Assembly: GCF_025149945.1 (NCBI RefSeq)
Contig: NZ_JALXVH010000004.1
Location: forward strand, 1 to 64,000
Direction of reading: 5' to 3'
Source: Kocuria sp. p3-SID1428
GTDB taxonomy: Bacteria; Actinomycetota; Actinomycetes; Actinomycetales; Micrococcaceae
DNA length: 64,000 bases
Numbering within the stretch: position 1 is the first letter of the stretch; every line of letters begins with the position of its first letter. The position numbers and the translations under genes were made by a program. The notes under the pieces were generated by a model that saw nothing but the letters and a program-made list of their open reading frames with translations, ran no database searches and was not told where the DNA came from. Below are positions 9,387 through 20,287 of the stretch, one piece after another.

Positions 9387-9482
9387 TGCGCATCGACCGG
9401 CCGATTCCGCACCGGTCCTCCATCGACCGGCCGATCTCTCACCGTCTCAGTGCTGAATCGGTGCAGGACAGGCCGCTCGATG
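9387..9482. repeat. 96-bp dispersed repeat, copy 1
   Basis: It contains two tandem half-units, each starting ATCGACCGGCCGAT and reading into CACCG, then CACCGTCTCAGTGC and a degenerate inverted end. It aligns without gaps to 25213-25308 at roughly 70% identity by eye. It sits in the 250-bp gap between maf and the lipoate ligase-like gene. A further inverted copy of the half-unit (CGACCGGCCGATTCCCCACC on the minus strand) lies near 9493-9515. Spurious small ORFs on the minus strand here only translate the repeat. Confidence 0.65.
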
Positions 9483-9607
9483 AATGAAGGGTGGGGAATC
9501 GGCCGGTCGCGAAGTCGTGACGTGCTGCAGGGGCGCTTTCCTAGGCTGGAGGGACACGACACGGCGCCGACACAGATGCTGGGCGCCTGCGCGACAGGAG
9601 GTCAGTC

Positions 9608-10678
9608 ATGCACGGTGAGTACAAGGTCCGCGGCGGGAAGCTGGTCGTCGTCGATCTGGAGGTCGACGGGGAGGGAGACGATGCCGTCTTCCGTGACGCC
9701 GTCGTCTCCGGCGACTTCTTCCTGGAGCCCGACGACGCCCTCGAGGAACTGACGGGTGCACTGAACGGCCTGCCGGTGTCATCGACGGTCGCGCAGATCG
9801 CCGCAGCGATCCAGGCCGCGCTGGATCGGCGCGACGGCGGCGCGGAGCTGATCGGCTTCACGACCGAGGCCGTGGGCATTGCCGCCCGGCGCGCGGTGGG
9901 AGCTGCGGTGTCCTGGGACGATCTCGATATCGAGGTCATCGACATGAGGACCCTGCCGCCGGCCGAGCACGTGGCGCTGGATCAGGTCCTCGCCGAGGAG
10001 GTCGCCGCCGGGCGGCGCGGTCCCGTGCTGCGCTTCTGGGACTGGGACGACGCCCTGGTGGTCATCGGCTCGTATCAGTCGGTGCGCAATGAGATCGACT
10101 CCGAGGCCGCTCGCGAGCTGGAGGTGGGCGTCACTCGGCGCATCACCGGCGGCGGCGCCATGTTCATGGAGCCCGGCAACTGCGTGACGTACTCGCTGAT
10201 CGTGCCCGCCAGCCTGGTCGAAGGCCTGTCCAACGAACGCGCCTACGCCTTCCTGGACGAGTGGGTGCTCGGGGCGCTGCAGGAGATCGGCGTGGACGCG
10301 CACTACGTCCCGCTCAACGACATCGCGACCCCGCAGGGCAAGATCGGCGGCGCCGCCCAGCGCCGCTTCGCCGACGGAACCCTGCTGCACCACGTGACCA
10401 TGAGCTATGACATCGACGCCGACAAGATGCTGCAGGTCCTGCGCATCGGCCGCGAGAAGCTCTCCGACAAGGGCATCAAGTCCGCCAAGAAGCGCGTGGA
10501 CCCCATGCGCTCGCAGACCGGCATGGCGCGGGCGGACATCATCGAGTCCTTCCGCTCCTACTTCCTGTCCCACTACCGCTCGCACGAGGGCGACTACACC
10601 GCCCAGGAGCTCGCCCGGGCCACGCAGCTCGTGGACGAGAAGTTCGGCACCGACGAGTGGACTCACCGGGTCCCGTGA
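9608..10678 (+). CDS. Lipoate-protein ligase A-like protein with accessory domain at the N-terminus
   Basis: This 356-aa protein attaches or transfers lipoate or octanoate to lipoyl domains, judged by family. Residues 1-100 (HGEYKVRGGKLVVVDLEV, VVSGDFFLEPDDALEELTGA, TTEAVGIAARRAVG) resemble the lipoate-protein ligase C-terminal accessory domain. Residues 105-350 are the BPL/LplA/LipB catalytic fold, with RRITGGGAMFMEPGN and the catalytic lysine in GKIGGAAQRR. In E. coli LplA the accessory domain is C-terminal, so here the order is reversed. RBS AGGAGG lies just before ATG 9608. It stands alone between maf and the ChaB-like gene. It could also have a related acyl-transfer role. Confidence 0.85.
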   Translation: MHGEYKVRGGKLVVVDLEVDGEGDDAVFRDAVVSGDFFLEPDDALEELTGALNGLPVSSTVAQIAAAIQAALDRRDGGAELIGFTTEAVGIAARRAVGAAVSWDDLDIEVIDMRTLPPAEHVALDQVLAEEVAAGRRGPVLRFWDWDDALVVIGSYQSVRNEIDSEAARELEVGVTRRITGGGAMFMEPGNCVTYSLIVPASLVEGLSNERAYAFLDEWVLGALQEIGVDAHYVPLNDIATPQGKIGGAAQRRFADGTLLHHVTMSYDIDADKMLQVLRIGREKLSDKGIKSAKKRVDPMRSQTGMARADIIESFRSYFLSHYRSHEGDYTAQELARATQLVDEKFGTDEWTHRVP

Positions 10679-10692
10679 TCCGGTGAGCGGGA

Positions 10693-11118
10693 TCAGTTCT
10701 CGCGGGCCTGGGCGGTCCTGCGGTCGTTCGCCTTCCGGATGGCCTCGACGAGCTCGTCCTTGGTCATCTCCGAGCGCCCCTCGACCTCCAGGCGCTGAGC
10801 GATCTCGTAGAGATGCTCCTTGGTCGCGTTGGCGTCCACGCCGCCGCCGGACTCGCCTCCGGTGCGCCCGCCGTTCTCGGAGCGCTCGTCCGACGGCCCG
10901 TTCTCATCCTTGGGCTCCCAGTGATCGCCCACCTTCTCATGGGTCTGCTTCACCGCCGCCCACGCGGTCTGATGCGCCCGGGCCCCGGAGCCGTACTCCT
11001 CCCGCGCGTTCTCCAGCGCTGCGGCGTAGGTGTCCTGCGCCTTCTGATCCGAGCGCTCGAGCGTGGAGGGGATCTCCTCGCGCTCGGCGGGCTTGTCGGC
11101 ATTGCTGGTCGGGCTCAT
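10693..11118 (-). CDS. ChaB-family protein with C-terminal Rho N-terminal-like domain
   Basis: This is a small hydrophilic protein of 141 aa. Residues 10-75 (IPSTLERSDQKAQDTYAAAL, later AHQTAWAAVKQTHEK) match the ChaB family, named for a proposed cation transport regulator. A Gly/Ser/Glu-rich linker follows. Residues 98-135 (ATKEHLYEIAQRLEVEGRSE, then MTKDELVEAIRKAN) resemble a Rho_N/SAP-like helix-turn-helix fold that binds nucleic acids. The ORF can extend to 11175, but ATG 11118 has a perfect AAGGAGG 6 nt upstream and was chosen. The ChaB + Rho_N combination recurs in Actinobacteria. Its real function is unknown. Confidence 0.8.
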   Translation of the reverse strand: MSPTSNADKPAEREEIPSTLERSDQKAQDTYAAALENAREEYGSGARAHQTAWAAVKQTHEKVGDHWEPKDENGPSDERSENGGRTGGESGGGVDANATKEHLYEIAQRLEVEGRSEMTKDELVEAIRKANDRRTAQAREN

Positions 11119-11171
11119 GGCCTGCCTCCTTCGTGGTCGTCCATCAGCAAGCATAGGAACCCGGCACGACA

Positions 11172-11224
11172 GCACGACGCCTCCGCGAGGGCCCGGGAAA
11201 GGCCGATGCGCGGAGGCGTCGTGC
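11172..11224 (-). terminator. Hairpin terminator after adhP
   Basis: Perfect 16-bp arms (GCACGACGCCTCCGCG and its complement) surround a 21-nt loop. It lies 28 bp past the adhP stop and before the ChaB-like gene start, and has no T-tract. Confidence 0.6.
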
Positions 11225-11251
11225 CGGCCTGATGAGGCCGAGGGGCGGCGC

Positions 11252-12286
11252 TCAGTAGTCGAGCACCACGCGACCCTCGATCTTGCCGTGGATCATCTCG
11301 TCGAGGATCGCATTGATGTCCTCGAGCGGCCGCTTGCTGAACGTCGGGTGGATCAGCCCCCGGGAGTAGAACTCGAGGGCCTCCTCCATGTCCCTGCGGG
11401 TGCCGACGATCGAGCCGCGGATGGTCAGCCCCTTGAGCACGATGTCGAAGATCGGGGCCGGGAAGTCGCCCGGAGGCAGCCCGTTGAACACGATCGTTCC
11501 GCCTCGGCGGGCCATGCCGATGGCCTGGCCGAAGGCATCCGGGTGCACGGCCGTGACCAGGACTCCGTGAGCTCCGCCGATGGCCTCCTGGACAGCCTCG
11601 GCGGGATCCGGCCCCATGGCGTTGATCGTGATCTCGGCGCCGTGGCGCTCGGCGAGGGCCAGCTTGTCATCGGCGACGTCGACAGCGATCACGCGCATGC
11701 CCATGGCCACGGCGTACTGCACGGCGATGTGGCCGAGACCTCCCACGCCGGAGATCACGACCCACTGCCCGGGGCGGACCTCCGTCTGCTTGAGGCCCTT
11801 GTAGACGGTGACCCCGGCGCACAATACCGGGGCGACCTCGTGCGGGTCGGCGCCGTCGGGGATCAGTGGGCAGTATCGGGCGTCCACGAGCATGTACTGC
11901 CCGAAGGAGCCGTTCATGCTGTAGCCGCCGTTGACCTGGTTCTCGCACAGCGTCTCCCAGCCCTCCTGGCAGTGCTCGCATTCCCCGCACGCGCTCCACA
12001 GCCAGGCATTGCCCACGAGGTCGCCGACGGACACGCGGGTGACGCCCTCGCCGACGGCGACGACCTCGCCCACGCCCTCGTGGCCCGGGACGAAGGGCGG
12101 CTCGGGCTTGACGGGCCAGTCGCCGTGCGCGGCGTGCAGGTCCGTGTGGCAGACGCCGGAGGCGATCAGCCGTACGAGGGCCTGGTCGCGCCCCGGCTCG
12201 GGCAGGGGCAGGTCCTCGATCTCGAGGTCCTCGCCGAAGGCGGTCACGACCGCAGCGGACATCTTCTCGGTGGTGGAATCCGTCAT
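11252..12286 (-). CDS. adhP: Zinc-dependent alcohol dehydrogenase (AdhP type)
   Basis: This 344-aa cytosolic medium-chain dehydrogenase oxidises ethanol or other primary alcohols to aldehydes with NAD+. Catalytic zinc ligands lie in SGVCHTDLHAAHGDWP and GHEGVGEV. The four structural-zinc cysteines are in ACGECEHCQEGWETLC. The Rossmann motif GVGGLGHIAVQYA lies near residue 175. RBS GAAGGA precedes ATG 12286. It lies next to an aldehyde dehydrogenase and a DUF779 gene on the same strand, so alcohol to aldehyde to acid is the likely local pathway. A 242-bp gap with a large inverted repeat separates it from DUF779, so it probably has its own promoter. Confidence 0.95.
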   Translation of the reverse strand: MTDSTTEKMSAAVVTAFGEDLEIEDLPLPEPGRDQALVRLIASGVCHTDLHAAHGDWPVKPEPPFVPGHEGVGEVVAVGEGVTRVSVGDLVGNAWLWSACGECEHCQEGWETLCENQVNGGYSMNGSFGQYMLVDARYCPLIPDGADPHEVAPVLCAGVTVYKGLKQTEVRPGQWVVISGVGGLGHIAVQYAVAMGMRVIAVDVADDKLALAERHGAEITINAMGPDPAEAVQEAIGGAHGVLVTAVHPDAFGQAIGMARRGGTIVFNGLPPGDFPAPIFDIVLKGLTIRGSIVGTRRDMEEALEFYSRGLIHPTFSKRPLEDINAILDEMIHGKIEGRVVLDY

Positions 12287-12442
12287 GATCCTTCAGATCC
12301 TCTCGGTGCTGGCCCCAGGCCGCTCGTCGGTCTCGGAGCCCTCTCATGTGCGACGACGGCGCCGCCGCGCCTTTCGCAGGTCTCGATGCCCGCGGTCGTC
12401 TTCTCGGTCTCGGTCTTGGTGTCGGTGACGGGGGAGGGCGAC

Positions 12443-12506
12443 CGTCGGGTCGACGCTTCCGTGCACCGGATCGGTTCATCAGGTGCACGGAAGCGTCGAT
12501 CCGACG
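12443..12506. terminator. Long inverted repeat (25-bp arms) downstream of DUF779 gene
   Basis: The arms at 12443-12467 and 12482-12506 match in 24 of 25 positions around a 14-nt loop; the core of the left arm is CGACGCTTCCGTGCACC. It lies 23 bp past the end of the DUF779 gene and upstream of adhP. There is no T-tract. It is probably a transcription terminator for the DUF779/aldehyde dehydrogenase operon, and unusually long. Confidence 0.55.
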
Positions 12507-12528
12507 CCGCCCTGGGGCTGCGCAGCCC

Positions 12529-12957
12529 TCAGACCGCGCAGAGGTCGCTTCGCGTGAGGAAGCGCCGACCCAGCGGCGCCTCGAGCGAGAACCCGGAGCC
12601 GCGCCCGGGCACCGCATCGATCAGCAGCCGGGTGTGCTTCCACGCCCCGAACTGCTCGCGCGAGATCCACAGCTCCAGCTCGCCGAGCTCCTCCCCGGAG
12701 GCGTCGTCGAGCGTTGCGGTGCCCAGCAGGACGTCCGCGTCTCCCGTGCGGAACTCGCCGACCGGGAAGCACATGGGCGCGGAGCCGTCGCAGCACCCGC
12801 CGGACTGGTGGAGCATCAGCGGGCCGTGGACCGCCCACAGCTCGCGCAGCAGATCGACAGCAGCCTGCGTGTAGCCCACCCGCGCGACGTCGTCCTCCGG
12901 CCCCGGCCGCGCTTCCAGAGCGGCCGGGGGAGCCTCCGACTGGTCCGCAGCACCCAT
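12529..12957 (-). CDS. DUF779 protein linked to aldehyde dehydrogenase
   Basis: This 142-aa protein carries the cysteine-rich DUF779 signature MLHQSGGCCDGSAPMC near residue 55, followed by LELWISREQFGAWKHTRLL. A closing segment, FSLEAPLGRRFLTRSDLC, follows. Proteins of this family almost always sit beside an ExaC/AldA-type aldehyde dehydrogenase, and the CC motif suggests metal or thiol chemistry. The biochemical role is unknown. The ATG overlaps the upstream aldehyde dehydrogenase stop (TGATG), so the two are co-translated. A longer frame to 13116 runs through the dehydrogenase and was rejected. Confidence 0.9.
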   Translation of the reverse strand: MGAADQSEAPPAALEARPGPEDDVARVGYTQAAVDLLRELWAVHGPLMLHQSGGCCDGSAPMCFPVGEFRTGDADVLLGTATLDDASGEELGELELWISREQFGAWKHTRLLIDAVPGRGSGFSLEAPLGRRFLTRSDLCAV

Positions 12958-14480
12958 CAGAAGAAGCCCTGCGCCTTCTCGGAGTAGGAGACCAGCATGT
13001 TTTTGGTCTGCTGGTAGTGATCGAGCATCATCAGGTGGTTCTCGCGCCCGATGCCCGACGACTTGTACCCGCCGAAGGCCGAGTGCGCCGGGTAGTTGTG
13101 GTACTGGTTCACCCACACGCGACCGGCCTGGATGGCCCGGCCTGCGCGGTAGCAGGTGTTGGCGCTGCGCGCCCAGACACCGGCGCCCAGCCCGTAGAGG
13201 GTGTCGTTGGCGATGCGGATGGCGTCGTCGTAGTCCTGGAACGACGTCAGCGACAGCACCGGCCCGAAGATCTCCTCCTGGAAGATCCGCATGTCGTTGG
13301 CGCCGGCGAAGATCGTGGGCTTCACGTAGTAGCCGCCGGCCAGGTCGCCGGGCAGCTCCAGGCGCTCGCCTCCGGTGAGCACCTCAGCGCCCTCCTTCTT
13401 GCCGATGTCCAGGTAGGAGACGACCTTCTCGAGCTGATCGGTCGAGGCCTGCGCTCCCACCATGGTGTCGGTGTCCAGCGGATCGCCCTGCACCATCTTC
13501 TCGACGCGCTCCACGCCGGCGGCCACGAACTCGTCGTAGATGGACTTCTGCACGAGCGCGCGCGACGGGCAGGTGCAGACCTCGCCCTGGTTGAGCCCGA
13601 AGAACGCGAAGCCCTCCAGCGCCTTGTCGTAGAAGCCGTCCTTCTCCTGGGCGATGTCCTCGAAGAAGATGTTCGGCGACTTGCCGCCCAGCTCCAGAGT
13701 CACCGGGATGATGTTCTCGGAGGCGTACTGCATGATCAGCCGGCCGGTGGTGGTCTCGCCGGTGAACGCGATCTTGCGGATGCGCGGGTTCGACGCCAGC
13801 GGCTTACCGCACTCCACGCCGAAGCCGTTGACGATGTTGATGACGCCGTCCGGCACGAGGTCCTGGATCAGCTCCATCACGACCAGCAGCGAGACCGGGG
13901 TCTGCTCGGCGGGCTTGAGGACCACGCAGTTGCCGGCGGCCAGGGCCGGAGCCAGCTTCCACACGCCCATGAGGATGGGGAAGTTCCAGGGGATGATCTG
14001 GCCCACGACGCCCAGCGGCTCGTGGAAGTGGTAGGCGACCGTGTCCTCGTCGAGCTGGGACAGCGAGCCCTCCTGCGCGCGGATCGCGCCGGCGAAGTAG
14101 CGGAAGTGGTCGATGGCCAGCGGGATGTCGGCGTTGAGGCACTCGCGCACCGGCTTGCCGTTGTCCCAGGTCTCCGCCACGGCGATCTTCTCGAGGTTCT
14201 CCTCCATGCGATCCGCGATGCGGTTGAGCATCAGAGCGCGCTGGGTCGGAGTGGAGGCGTTCCAGGACGGGGCGGCGGCCCAGGCCGCGTCGAGCGCGGC
14301 ATCGATGTCCTCAGCGGTGCCACGGCCGACCTCCGTGAAGGCCTTGCCGGTCACCGGCGTGATGTCCTCGAAGTACTGGCCCTTGACCGGCGGAGTCCAC
14401 TTCCCGCCGATGAAGTGCTCGTAGCGGGACTTGAACTCGACCTTGGCGTCGGGCTGTCCGGGGTGGGCGTAGACCGTCAT
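12957..14480 (-). CDS. NAD-dependent aldehyde dehydrogenase (acetaldehyde dehydrogenase-like)
   Basis: This 507-aa enzyme oxidises acetaldehyde or other aldehydes to the acid. The order of motifs is normal: [20 protein letters not shown] near residue 160, GETTTGRLI (NAD loop), the general base in LELGGKSPN and catalytic Cys in GEVCTCPSR near 300. EEIFGPVLS and the C-terminal [14 protein letters not shown] complete the set. A perfect ribosome site AAGGAG stands before ATG 14480. The same frame is open for another 480 codons upstream, but that stretch is antisense to the symporter gene region and was rejected. It overlaps DUF779 by 1 nt and lies near adhP. It is ExaC/AldA-like. Confidence 0.95.
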   Translation of the reverse strand: MTVYAHPGQPDAKVEFKSRYEHFIGGKWTPPVKGQYFEDITPVTGKAFTEVGRGTAEDIDAALDAAWAAAPSWNASTPTQRALMLNRIADRMEENLEKIAVAETWDNGKPVRECLNADIPLAIDHFRYFAGAIRAQEGSLSQLDEDTVAYHFHEPLGVVGQIIPWNFPILMGVWKLAPALAAGNCVVLKPAEQTPVSLLVVMELIQDLVPDGVINIVNGFGVECGKPLASNPRIRKIAFTGETTTGRLIMQYASENIIPVTLELGGKSPNIFFEDIAQEKDGFYDKALEGFAFFGLNQGEVCTCPSRALVQKSIYDEFVAAGVERVEKMVQGDPLDTDTMVGAQASTDQLEKVVSYLDIGKKEGAEVLTGGERLELPGDLAGGYYVKPTIFAGANDMRIFQEEIFGPVLSLTSFQDYDDAIRIANDTLYGLGAGVWARSANTCYRAGRAIQAGRVWVNQYHNYPAHSAFGGYKSSGIGRENHLMMLDHYQQTKNMLVSYSEKAQGFF

Positions 14481-14638
14481 GGGAGGCTCCTTCGACTCTC
14501 GCGGTGGGCTGCGCGACGACGAGGCATCGCCGATGTGATCTGCAGCACATGCGATCACTATAGGAGCACCCTCCGACGTCGCACAGGCCTCGTCCTCAGA
14601 TGACGTGTCGAGGACCGGGAGCGCGCCCGCCGCGGCAC

Positions 14639-14688
14639 ACGACGACGGCGGGCACCTCCTGCTCGAGGAGATGCCCGCCGTCGTCGTC
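14639..14688. terminator. Strong hairpin after the dicarboxylate symporter gene
   Basis: An inverted repeat with 16-bp outer arms (ACGACGACGGCGGGCA and its complement) and an inner CTCCT/AGGAG stem surrounds a small loop. It lies in the 251-bp gap between the symporter stop (14732) and the aldehyde dehydrogenase start (14480). Both genes are on the minus strand, so it would terminate the symporter transcript. Confidence 0.65.
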
Positions 14689-14731
14689 CCTGCCGAGGCG
14701 CTCCGGGGCCCGGTGCGTCCCGGAGGGGGTG

Positions 14732-16267
14732 TCAGGCCTGTGCGGAGCGGGCCGAGCCGTGCGCGGCCGCGCTGTCCGGGCCGCTCGCACGCTGTGCCGA
14801 GGCATCCTCGCCCGGGACGCGGACCTCGGCGTCGCCGGTGTGCTCCGAGGCCTCGCGGACCTGCTCGGAGGAGGCCGACTCCTCGGTGAACGGATCGCCG
14901 CCGCTGCGCGGGGCGTCGTAGAGCTCGCGGTCCAGGATGCCCTCGCGCTTGGCCACGATCGCGGCCACGACGGTCTGCCCGGCCACGTTGGTGGCGGTGC
15001 GGCCCATGTCGATGATCGGCTCGATCGCCAGCAGCAGGCCCACGCCGGCCAGGGGCAGGCCGAGGGTCGACAGTGTCAGCGTCAGCATGACGGTCGCGCC
15101 GGTGGTCCCGGCGGTTGCGGCCGAGCCCAGCACGGAGACCAGGGCGATCAGCACGAAGTGGATCGGCTCCAGGGGGACGTCGTAGAACTGCGCCACGAAG
15201 ATCGCCGCCAGTGCGGGGTAGACGGCAGCGCAGCCGTCCATCTTGGTCGTGGCGCCCAGCGGGATCGCGAACGAGGCGTAGCTGGAGGGCACGCCCAGGT
15301 TGCGCTCGCTGACGCGCTGGGTCAGCGGCATGGTGCCCAGCGACGAGCGCGAGACGAAGCCCATCTGGATGGCGGGCCAGGCGCCGGAGAGCCACTGGCG
15401 GATGCTCAGCCCGTTGAGGCGCATGAGCAGGGGGTAGACGCCGAAGACCACGATGACCAAGCCCACATAGAGGGTCACGACGAACACGGCCAGCGAGCCC
15501 ATGGAGGTCCAGCCGTACTCGAACACGGCGCGGCCGATCAGGCCCAAGGTGCCGATCGGGGCCAGGCGGATGATCCACCACAGCACCTTCTGCACGATCG
15601 CCAGCAGCGAGCGGATGACATCCAGGAAGGGCTTGGCCGGCTCGCCGACCTTCAGCGCGGCGATGCCCACGACCATGGAGATCACGAGGATCTGCAGGAT
15701 GTTGAAGCTCGCGGCGGCGTCGATCGCCCCGGAGTCGCTCAGCTCGGCGTCCACGCCCAGGCCCAGGAAGTTCACGGGCACGATCGACTGCAGGAAGGCC
15801 AGCCAGGAGCCCTGCGTGCCCGAGTAGGGCTCGGTGGGCGTGTCGATCGACTGATTCGACCCGGGCTGGACGATGACGCCCAGGACCATGCCGATCACCA
15901 CGGCGATCAGGGCGGTGATGCAGAACCACAGCAGCGTCTTCCAGGCCAGGCGGGCGGCGTTGGTGACCTGGTCGAGGTTGGCGATCGAGGCGATCACGGC
16001 GGTGACGACCAGCGGCACCACGGCCGCCTTGAGGATCGTGACGTAGGTGCTGCCGATGATGTCCAGGACGCTCATCAGCGCGTTGGGGGAGGTCTCGGGA
16101 TCGCCGCCGATCGCGCGGGCGATCAGACCCAGGATCAGACCCAGGACGAGGGCCGCGATGACCTGGAAGGAGAAGTTGGACAGGAGGGCGGGGAGGCGAC
16201 GACGGGGCCCGTCGTGCTCCGGTGTGCTGGTGGAGCGGGTCTCTGCCGCTGCGGAAGAGGTGGACAT
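14732..16267 (-). CDS. Dicarboxylate/amino acid:cation symporter (DAACS family)
   Basis: This 511-aa secondary transporter takes up acidic amino acids, serine/threonine or C4-dicarboxylates with Na+ or H+. It has eight or more TM segments starting [16 protein letters not shown]. The DAACS hallmark serine-rich hairpin [14 protein letters not shown] is near residue 315. [16 protein letters not shown] follows (here [17 protein letters not shown]), then [14 protein letters not shown] near 440. The C-terminal tail of about 65 residues is hydrophilic and Ser/Glu-rich, longer than in GltP or SstT. The substrate cannot be decided between glutamate, serine/threonine and dicarboxylates. The 214 bp upstream to the DUF885 gene presumably hold the promoter, but none is clear. 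Confidence 0.92.
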   Translation of the reverse strand: MSTSSAAAETRSTSTPEHDGPRRRLPALLSNFSFQVIAALVLGLILGLIARAIGGDPETSPNALMSVLDIIGSTYVTILKAAVVPLVVTAVIASIANLDQVTNAARLAWKTLLWFCITALIAVVIGMVLGVIVQPGSNQSIDTPTEPYSGTQGSWLAFLQSIVPVNFLGLGVDAELSDSGAIDAAASFNILQILVISMVVGIAALKVGEPAKPFLDVIRSLLAIVQKVLWWIIRLAPIGTLGLIGRAVFEYGWTSMGSLAVFVVTLYVGLVIVVFGVYPLLMRLNGLSIRQWLSGAWPAIQMGFVSRSSLGTMPLTQRVSERNLGVPSSYASFAIPLGATTKMDGCAAVYPALAAIFVAQFYDVPLEPIHFVLIALVSVLGSAATAGTTGATVMLTLTLSTLGLPLAGVGLLLAIEPIIDMGRTATNVAGQTVVAAIVAKREGILDRELYDAPRSGGDPFTEESASSEQVREASEHTGDAEVRVPGEDASAQRASGPDSAAAHGSARSAQA

Positions 16268-16482
16268 GCCAAGAAGGCTAGGCCCGCGAATGCAACCCGC
16301 GCGAGGGAATATGACAGGTTTTTACGCAGATTCGCGGTGAGGTTCCCCACCAGCTCTCAGGGGAACATCAGCTCCATGCATGGCGTTGGGATCGCCCCTC
16401 ATGCCGCGCCTACGTGCGACAGCGCGCCTCAGCCTCCGGAAGGCGCATGGAGGCACGCAGGGGCGGGAGGTTGGTCCAGGAT

Positions 16483-18246
16483 CTAGAGGCTCAGGGCGTA
16501 GTCCAGGGTGTCCAGGCCCACGGAGCCGATGCTCAGGGCTCGGCAGTGGAAGCGTGGCAGATCGAAGTCCGCGCCCTCCGCGGCCGCCGCGCGGTCCCGG
16601 GCACGCTCCCAGGCCTCCATTCCCAGCGAGTACGACGGCGCCTGGCCCGGCCAGCCCATGTAGCGCATCCATTCGAATCGCAGGCTGTCCTCGTCCATCA
16701 CGATATTGCGGCGCAGGAATGACCAGCCGTCCTCGGGCGTCCACGTCCGCCCGGGCTCGGCGCCGCCCAGGAGGTCGTCGAGCTCGGCGGGGACCTGGAA
16801 CCCGCAGTGGAAGCCGATGTCGAAGACCACGCGCGCCGCGCGCATCCGCTGCGCGTTGAGCATGCCCATGCGGTCTCCGTCGTCGTCGAAGAACCTGAGC
16901 TGGGCCATCAGCCGCTCGGCGTACAGCGCCCAGCCCTCGCCGTGCCCTGCGACCCACAGCCCGAGCCGTCGCCACAGGTTGAGGTGCTCGCCGTGGACGA
17001 CCACGTGGGAGAACTGCAGGTGATGCCCGGGCACGCCCTCGTGGTAGACGGTCGTGCGCTCGCCCCAGGTGCGGAAGACCTCCTTGCCCTCGGGAACGGA
17101 CCACCACATGCGCCCGGGTCGGCGGAAGTCGGCCGAGGGCGGCGTGTAGTAGATCCCGCCGTCTGAGGTGGGCGCGATCCGGCACTCGAGCCGGCGCATC
17201 TGCTCGGTGATCTCGAAGTGGCTGCCGGCCAGGGCGTCCATGGCGTGCTCGGTGACACCCTCCATCCACGACAGCAGCTGGTGCCGGCCGTGCAGCTGCC
17301 GGTGGGGGTCGGCGTCCAGCGCGTCCATGGCCGCCCGGACCAGGCCGTCGCCGGAGTGCTCGGGCAGGATCCGACGGGCGATCCTGCGCATCTCGTCGTC
17401 GATCCGCCGCAGCAGGTCGATGCCCCAGGCGTAGGTCTGGGCGGGATCCGGCTGCATTCCGGTGAACTGCTCGAGGCGCAGGCGGTACTCGTCGGCGCCC
17501 ACCGCCATCTCCTGCGGCGCGCCGCTCGAGAGCTCGCGCAGCGCCTGGGCGAAACCGGTGTAGGCCTCGCGCGCCCGCTCGACCCCGGAGTAGATGCTCC
17601 GACGAAGCTCGGGCGGCAGCTGGACCACGCGGGAGGAGCGGGCCAGGTTCAGGAACGACCCGACGGGGGAGGCGTAGCCCTCGGCCAGCCGCGCGGCGTT
17701 GGACAGCTGGGCTGCGGCGGTGACGGGGCCGTGGACCTGCTGGTGACGCACTCCGGCGATCGCCGAGTCCACGGCATCCGGGACGCAGCGCAGCTGGTGC
17801 TCGATGACCTCCCAGTCCTGCTCGGTGCGCTTGGGCAGGTTGTCGAAGGCCTCGCGGATCTTCTGCACGGGCGAGGAGATGTTGTTGATCCGCGTGCCGG
17901 ACAGCCCGGCCTGGTGCAGGCGGGTCTGGAGACCGAGCTGGGCGCTCAGCGCGTGCGCAGTGACCCGGTCGACGTCATCCACCGGCTCGGTGCGCTCCAG
18001 CGCCTCGGCGGCGCGGCGGACGACCTCGAACTCGGCCTCTACGCCCTCGGGGCTGGCATCCCGGTAGCCCCAGCCGTGATCGGGTGCGCCGAGCTCGATG
18101 GCCCAGGCGGGATCCAGGCGCAGGAGGCTGCGGAAGTACTCGTCGGCCACGGTGTCCATGGCGGTGGGCAGGCGCTTCGGGGGCGCCGTCGAAGGCCCCT
18201 TCCCGGGCTCTGAACGGGCAGGGGCGGGCGGGGAGGACTCGGGCAT
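16483..18246 (-). CDS. DUF885 family protein (putative metallopeptidase-like)
   Basis: This 587-aa soluble protein is of the DUF885 family. The motif HEGVPGHHLQ near residue 395 resembles an HExxH-like zinc site (HExxxHH), and GHGEGWALYAERL about 35 residues later supplies a Glu. Together they suggest a gluzincin-like hydrolase related to the PF05960 group, although activity in most members is unproven. No signal peptide is present; the N-terminus is Pro/Ser-rich and disordered. ATG 18246 lies 6 nt after TACACT (18258-18253), so the transcript is probably leaderless. It is the last gene on this strand after the carboxylase epsilon gene, 65 bp away. Confidence 0.85.
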   Translation of the reverse strand: MPESSPPAPARSEPGKGPSTAPPKRLPTAMDTVADEYFRSLLRLDPAWAIELGAPDHGWGYRDASPEGVEAEFEVVRRAAEALERTEPVDDVDRVTAHALSAQLGLQTRLHQAGLSGTRINNISSPVQKIREAFDNLPKRTEQDWEVIEHQLRCVPDAVDSAIAGVRHQQVHGPVTAAAQLSNAARLAEGYASPVGSFLNLARSSRVVQLPPELRRSIYSGVERAREAYTGFAQALRELSSGAPQEMAVGADEYRLRLEQFTGMQPDPAQTYAWGIDLLRRIDDEMRRIARRILPEHSGDGLVRAAMDALDADPHRQLHGRHQLLSWMEGVTEHAMDALAGSHFEITEQMRRLECRIAPTSDGGIYYTPPSADFRRPGRMWWSVPEGKEVFRTWGERTTVYHEGVPGHHLQFSHVVVHGEHLNLWRRLGLWVAGHGEGWALYAERLMAQLRFFDDDGDRMGMLNAQRMRAARVVFDIGFHCGFQVPAELDDLLGGAEPGRTWTPEDGWSFLRRNIVMDEDSLRFEWMRYMGWPGQAPSYSLGMEAWERARDRAAAAEGADFDLPRFHCRALSIGSVGLDTLDYALSL

Positions 18247-18252
18247 GGCCCG

Positions 18253-18258
18253 AGTGTA
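18253..18258 (-). promoter_or_regulatory. -10 box of leaderless DUF885 transcript
   Basis: TACACT on the minus strand lies 6 nt before ATG 18246. Confidence 0.5.
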
Positions 18259-18311
18259 GGCGGGCGGCAGGAGGCCTCAGCCCACTGCCGAGATCTCCGA
18301 GGGCAGTCGGC

Positions 18312-18565
18312 TCACCGGAACGGCATGGTCCGCCGCCATGCTCCGCGGCCCGGCCGCAGCCGCAGGCCCAGGCGCGCGCGGCGGTTCTGGGCGCGTCGTC
18401 CGGTCGTGCTGCCGGCGGCCTTCTCGGTCTCCGCGGTGGCGGAGAGGATCACGGCGGTGACCGCCGCGATCTCCTCGGGCGTGGGGCTGCCGCCGACGAA
18501 CTGCAGCAAGGGGGTCGCCTGCTCGCCGTGGTGCGACCCGCTGCGGGTCTCGGTCTGTGCGGCGC

Positions 18566-18569
<4 letters not shown>
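18312..18569 (-). CDS. Acyl-CoA carboxylase epsilon subunit
   Basis: This small 85-aa protein overlaps the carboxyltransferase gene accD by 4 bp. The N-terminal part [20 protein letters not shown] matches the conserved 'G.PTPEE.AA..AV' core of actinobacterial AccE/PccE subunits, which stabilise and activate acyl-CoA carboxylase complexes. The C-terminus is Arg-rich ([18 protein letters not shown]), as is common in the family. Co-translation with accD supports the call. Such genes are often missed in annotation because they are short. Confidence 0.85.
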
Positions 18570-20149
<1,580 letters not shown>

Positions 20150-20287
20150 GGCACCTCAGAGCTCAGATGGGGCGGATTCGGGCGGGAACTGCTGGCCAGT
20201 CTAGGGACGGGGCGTGCGGGACCCCTTTGTGGAGGACCTACAAGGTCGAGCGGATTCGGACTCTCTGAACGGACTCGAGCGACGTGC

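Noticed and set aside
9350-9562. 70-codon ORF on the minus strand
   Set aside because: It only translates the 96-bp repeat; a similar peptide arises from copy 2.
14596-14805. Small ORF between ALDH and the symporter
   Set aside because: It spans the terminator hairpin and lacks family features.
12957-15929. 990-codon frame including the aldehyde dehydrogenase
   Set aside because: Codons beyond 14480 run through a hairpin and the symporter gene in another frame; ATG 14480 has a perfect ribosome site.
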